A stretch of DNA of 64,000 bases from Sphagnum magellanicum. Lineage: Eukaryota; Streptophyta; Sphagnopsida; Sphagnales; Sphagnaceae. A program made the position numbers and the translations under genes. Within the stretch, counting starts at the first letter, position 1; every line of letters starts with the position of its first letter. The notes under the pieces were generated by a model. It saw only the letters and a program-made list of their open reading frames with translations, made no database searches and was not told where the DNA came from. Location: positions 12,363,061 to 12,427,060 of the forward strand of contig CM038912.1 in NCBI GenBank assembly GCA_021904315.1. The letters are read 5' to 3'. Below are positions 60,900 to 64,000 of the stretch, one piece after another.

Positions 60900-61650
60900 T
60901 GTCCAACCTTGCTACATACCACTAGTCACTTAAAATGTTGTTTCTCACACATAGATTGTTCAAATCTGGCTTGCCATAGCTCTCTAGAAAGCTAACAACA
61001 AGGCGCAACTACCTACCAAATCTCATGGTCTACAGCTACGACAGTAATGAGTTATACCACCAAACCCAAAAGGGTTTTACAAAGGTGATGATCAAACCTT
61101 GCTGCAGACCACTAGTCACTTAAACTATTATTTCTCACACATGGATTGTTTAAATCTGGCTTGCCATAGCTTTCTGGAAAGCTAACAACAAGGCGCAACT
61201 ACTTATCAAATCTCATGGTCTACAACTACGACAATAATGAGTTATACCACCAAACCCGAGAGGGTTTTACAAAGGTGATGATCAAACCTTGTTGCAGACC
61301 ACTAGTCACTTAAACTGTTGTTTCTCACACATGGATCGTTTAAATCTGGCTTGCCATAGCTTTCTGGAAAGCTAACAACAAGGCGTAACTACCTACCAAA
61401 TTTCATGGTCTGCAGCTACGACAGTAATGAGTTATACCACCAAACCCGAGAGGGTTTTACAAAGGTGATGATCAAACCTTGCTGCAGACCACTAGTCACT
61501 TAAACTGTTGTTTCTCACACATGGATTGTTCAAATCTGGCTTGCTATAGCTCTCTGGAAAGCTAACAACGAGGCGCACCAACCCACCAAATCTTAAGATT
61601 GCAACTACGATAGTAAAAAGTTATGCTATGAAACCCAAAAGGGTTTCTGA
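60900..61650 (+). repeat. 190-bp tandem array, four copies
   Basis: The phrase ggcttgccatagct starts at 60,968, 61,158, 61,348 and (as ggcttgctatagct) 61,538, exactly 190 bp apart each time. Units share gaccactagtcacttaaact, ggaaagctaacaacaaggcg and gagttataccaccaaaccc. The last copy is the most diverged at its right side. Unit size is in the nucleosomal range often seen in plant satellites. Confidence 0.95.
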
Positions 61651-61865
61651 GATTTCTCTAGGGTCCCAACCTTCTAACACTATCACTAGATTTTCATTCT
61701 CCTTTTCTTCCTTCTTCCCTCCACCAAGACTAAACATTATTTCCCTCTTCAAGAAGCTTGTTAAGCAAGTGTTCAAAATTGCATGAAAATTATCCTCGAG
61801 GCCAAGAGAGAACTCCCCATGATCCGAATCCGGCTTTTAAAGAGAAGGAGAAGGGAGGTGAAGGT

Positions 61866-62085
61866 GGATTCAAAGCTTGGTGGCCAATGGAAGGATCCAA
61901 AGCTTAGTGGCCAATGGAAGGATCCAAAGCTTGGTGGCCAATGGAAGGATCCAAAGCTTGGTGGCCAATGGAAGGATCCAAAGCTTGGTGGCCATTGGAA
62001 GGATCCAAAGCTTGGTGGCCAATGGAAGGTTCCAAGCTTGGTGGCCATTGGAATGTTCCAAACTTGGTGGCCATTGGAATGTTCA
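61866..62085 (+). repeat. 27-bp minisatellite, about eight copies
   Basis: The unit aagcttggtggccaatggaa then ggatcca repeats every 27 bp from 61,873 (61,900, 61,927, 61,954, 61,981, 62,008), followed by two shortened variants with tggccattggaatgttcc. Because 27 is a multiple of three, all six frames stay open and encode nine-residue repeats (for example GGQWKDPKL). I take these frames as by-products. Confidence 0.95.
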
Positions 62086-62221
62086 GGATAAACACCTTTT
62101 CACCTCTTCCATTTTCCCCCAACAACTTTACTTACACCCTCAATTTTTCCCTTTGACCTCACGATTTTACTTTACCATGGTCCTAAGCTGTTACTCCCGC
62201 CTTTCTTTCCTTTTCTTCGAA

Positions 62222-62230
62222 CTATAAATT
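62222..62230 (+). promoter_or_regulatory. TATA box of the 140-residue gene
   Basis: The motif ctataaatt stands 97-105 bases upstream of the ATG at 62,327. A start about 30 bases downstream gives a leader of roughly 70 bases that contains no earlier ATG. Confidence 0.55.
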
Positions 62231-62326
62231 ACGATTGCGCACCTCAACGTAACAAGTCTTTCCCACCTCCACTGTCAAATTGATTTCGATTGAAGATCTA
62301 ACCTTTTTCTTCCTTTGCTTGAAATT

Positions 62327-62749
62327 ATGGCGTCACGCATGGTCTCATCTTACGGGCCGCAAGCCGCACAAGCGAATGAAGAACCGCCTCCAAAGTCGTC
62401 CCTAGATCTTACCCTAACCCAACATCCTCACGATGAAGAACCCGAACTTCGAGAAGTGCGTGCTCGTCTTGAAGTTGAACCTCCTCGAGCATGGTACTAT
62501 CGCATTTCTCTGAACTCTCGCACCCTGATTATCTTGCTGCAAGTTGACTTCGCTTCTGGTGACGAACCCGAGACGATTTGTGAAGGTTGTTACGAAACTA
62601 AAGATACTTCTATTTTCGCATGGTCTTCAGTTCCCGGTGTTGGTCACTATCGTTGGTTGCGCGGTCCGATTCGTCGACTACCTCCCAATAGCAAGGCGGA
62701 CTACCTAATTCGCACCATCCGGCACATCTTAGATTTCTTGCAGTTATGA
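62327..62749 (+). CDS. Unrecognised 140-residue protein, intact single-exon gene
   Basis: I do not recognise this protein. The start ATG has a good plant context (ttATGGCG). An in-frame TTG four codons earlier is not a credible start. Residues 1-45 are rich in Pro, Glu and Ala and likely disordered (NEEPPPKSS). Residues 46-79 include an aromatic/aliphatic run (WYYRISLNSRTLIILLQVDF). A CEGC pair lies at 85-88, then FAWSSVPGVGHYRWLRG and a helical C-terminus ending HILDFLQL. There is no signal peptide or transmembrane segment I would trust, although ISLNSRTLIILLQV is hydrophobic. The coding part is much richer in G/C than the flanks and free of the decay seen in nearby pseudogenes. A TATA box, a clean leader and AATAAA complete a gene-like unit. 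It may be a young orphan gene or a transposon-encoded accessory ORF. Confidence 0.65.
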   Translation: MASRMVSSYGPQAAQANEEPPPKSSLDLTLTQHPHDEEPELREVRARLEVEPPRAWYYRISLNSRTLIILLQVDFASGDEPETICEGCYETKDTSIFAWSSVPGVGHYRWLRGPIRRLPPNSKADYLIRTIRHILDFLQL

Positions 62750-62819
62750 ATTATCACTAAGGCATAACTCAGGATTCTACATGTATTTGTAGCTCCTTGC
62801 TAAACTTATCCCTATTATA

Positions 62820-62825
62820 AATAAA
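62820..62825 (+). terminator. AATAAA polyadenylation signal
   Basis: A canonical AATAAA lies 71 bases after the stop codon of the 140-residue gene. It is a plausible plant near-upstream element. Confidence 0.5.
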
Positions 62826-62829
62826 TGTT

Positions 62830-64000
62830 TCAATTATCATCAGACTCCTATTGCTATTAGCACACTATCATACTATCTGTTTAATTGTTGAGTTGCCTTG
62901 AATTAACCTTATGTTCAACGGCTTGAAGATTATTCTACCTCTATTAAATCTTTCATCAACACCCCTTCGACTGCTTTAAGAATTTTTAACATCCTTGCTA
63001 TTTTCTAAATACCATAACAAGACTAATGTTGTGTTGAACACCGTAAATTTTGGTGTCTACTTCTACCCCCAACCCTCTAGAGATTTCTCGCCCCTAATTA
63101 TGCAACAAAGTTTCTAAAACTACGGTTATTAGCCTTTGCTGAAGAAAAGAACTAATCCAACTCCTTAACCACCAATAACGCATTTCGGAAAAAAAAATAA
63201 CCCCCTTCGCACCATGCACACTCATCACCCTATGAAGTCGCTAAAAGCCCTTAATAACCTCACCCCATTCAAATAACCCTGATGTAACTGTTAAAAACTG
63301 AGACTACCGCACATGGTTGTGTCGGTATGGCTCACAAACACCAAGTCCTTAACCATTGGACCATTATTTGAATAAATGATATTCTTTGTCACCATATATT
63401 ATTATCCACATTGTTTTCTAACTTATTTAAATGTTTACCGTAATTATCTTACATACCTATGTGCCCTAACTACCCTAACTTACCTAGTACTACATATTTA
63501 TCCACCTTATTTACCATGCCATTCTTACATACTTATCTAACTACTAGGCTACCCAAGGTTAGGTATTAGATTATTATAGGCTACCCCTAGGTTATTGTAG
63601 GTTACTTTAGGCTACCTTGCACCATTAGTAGGTTATTATATGCTACTATTAAACTAGTCTAGGCTATCTTAAGGTACCATAAGCTATTACTAAACAAGTC
63701 TATGCTACCTTAGGCTAATTTAAGCTACCTTAAGGTATCATAGGCTATTAGATTAGGTTAATTTAAGTATTCAAGGCTACTTTAAGCCACTAATAGGTTA
63801 AACTATTATACCCTAGGCTAGTCTAAGTTATTTGATTGTACCATAAGTTAGTTTAGGTTACTAGTAGGTAATTATAGGATTCTATTGGGTCAATTTACTT
63901 ACAACCTACCTACCTATACCTACATACTTATTTCCTACCTACCTACATCCCCAATGCCAATTGATCCATTTAATTAAAAGATATCCTAATTCTAACACTC
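62830..64000. other. Gene-free right edge with tRNA-like phrase and CCTA/GGCTA repeats
   Basis: On the minus strand aatggtccaatggttaagga (about 63,347-63,366) is A-box-like, but the B-box is not clear. From about 63,430 to 63,950 the sequence is built of ctacctac, aggctacctt and taggttatt variants. This tRNA-like plus simple-repeat arrangement resembles elements A and B and may be a third, truncated member. Confidence 0.4.

Noticed and set aside
61783..62227. Protein-coding gene over the 27-bp repeat (nine-residue repeats)
   Set aside because: All six frames are open because the unit length is a multiple of three and lacks stops. There is no independent sign of coding.

Overview
This is a nuclear segment from a land plant with a large, repeat-rich, AT-rich genome. 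The evidence is a spliced plant-type gamma-glutamyl cyclotransferase gene with GT-AG introns, a wrecked copy of the nuclear gene for plastid translation initiation factor IF-2, and decayed plant transposable elements separated by long gene-free stretches. The sparse genes, the heavy C-to-T decay of old elements and the mix of rarer element types (RTE-like LINE, piggyBac-like transposase) suggest a fern, lycophyte or gymnosperm more than a compact angiosperm. That last point is inference and the species cannot be named.

Layout: 1-9,050 holds a degraded Copia-like gag piece (about 1.08-1.65 kb), a badly broken reverse transcriptase element (4.5-6.9 kb) and a tandem repeat of about 160 bp. The one clearly functional known gene is on the minus strand at 11,038-9,057: six exons that join exactly into a 191-residue ChaC-type gamma-glutamyl cyclotransferase. 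Its third exon has been duplicated in tandem, and the spare copy carries a stop codon. 12.5-17.6 kb holds dispersed repeats, a 25-base C run, a hairpin and two tandem arrays. 18.1-23.2 kb (minus strand) holds a Harbinger-like transposase pseudogene and the IF-2 pseudogene. 25.05-25.45 kb is a CpG-rich island with a TATA motif. 27.4-28.2 kb is a 394-bp tandem duplication. A piggyBac-like transposase fragment lies near 30.2-30.5 kb (minus).

41,541-44,908 is a nearly full-length but dead RTE-like LINE with a (TTGA)n tail and a probable 8-bp target duplication. Ten of the 13 stop codons I placed in the reading frame of its RT half are TAG. 49.8-50.4 kb holds a broken C2H2-finger ORF. 51.2-52.6 kb and 59.2-60.2 kb look like two copies, in opposite orientation, of a composite element: CACTA-like ends, CCTA/GGTA simple repeats, and a tRNA-like core. 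A 140-bp near-perfect foldback MITE sits inside the first. Three LTR-like copies of one repeat lie at 38.9, 54.5 and 56.6 kb.

The right end carries a 190-bp x4 tandem array, a 27-bp minisatellite and then a compact intact single-exon gene (62,327-62,749) with TATA box, clean leader and AATAAA signal, encoding a 140-residue protein I do not recognise. With the duplicated exon and the composite elements, this is the best candidate for something new. The two intact genes share no visible pathway. The rest is best read as layers of transposon debris decayed by cytosine deamination.
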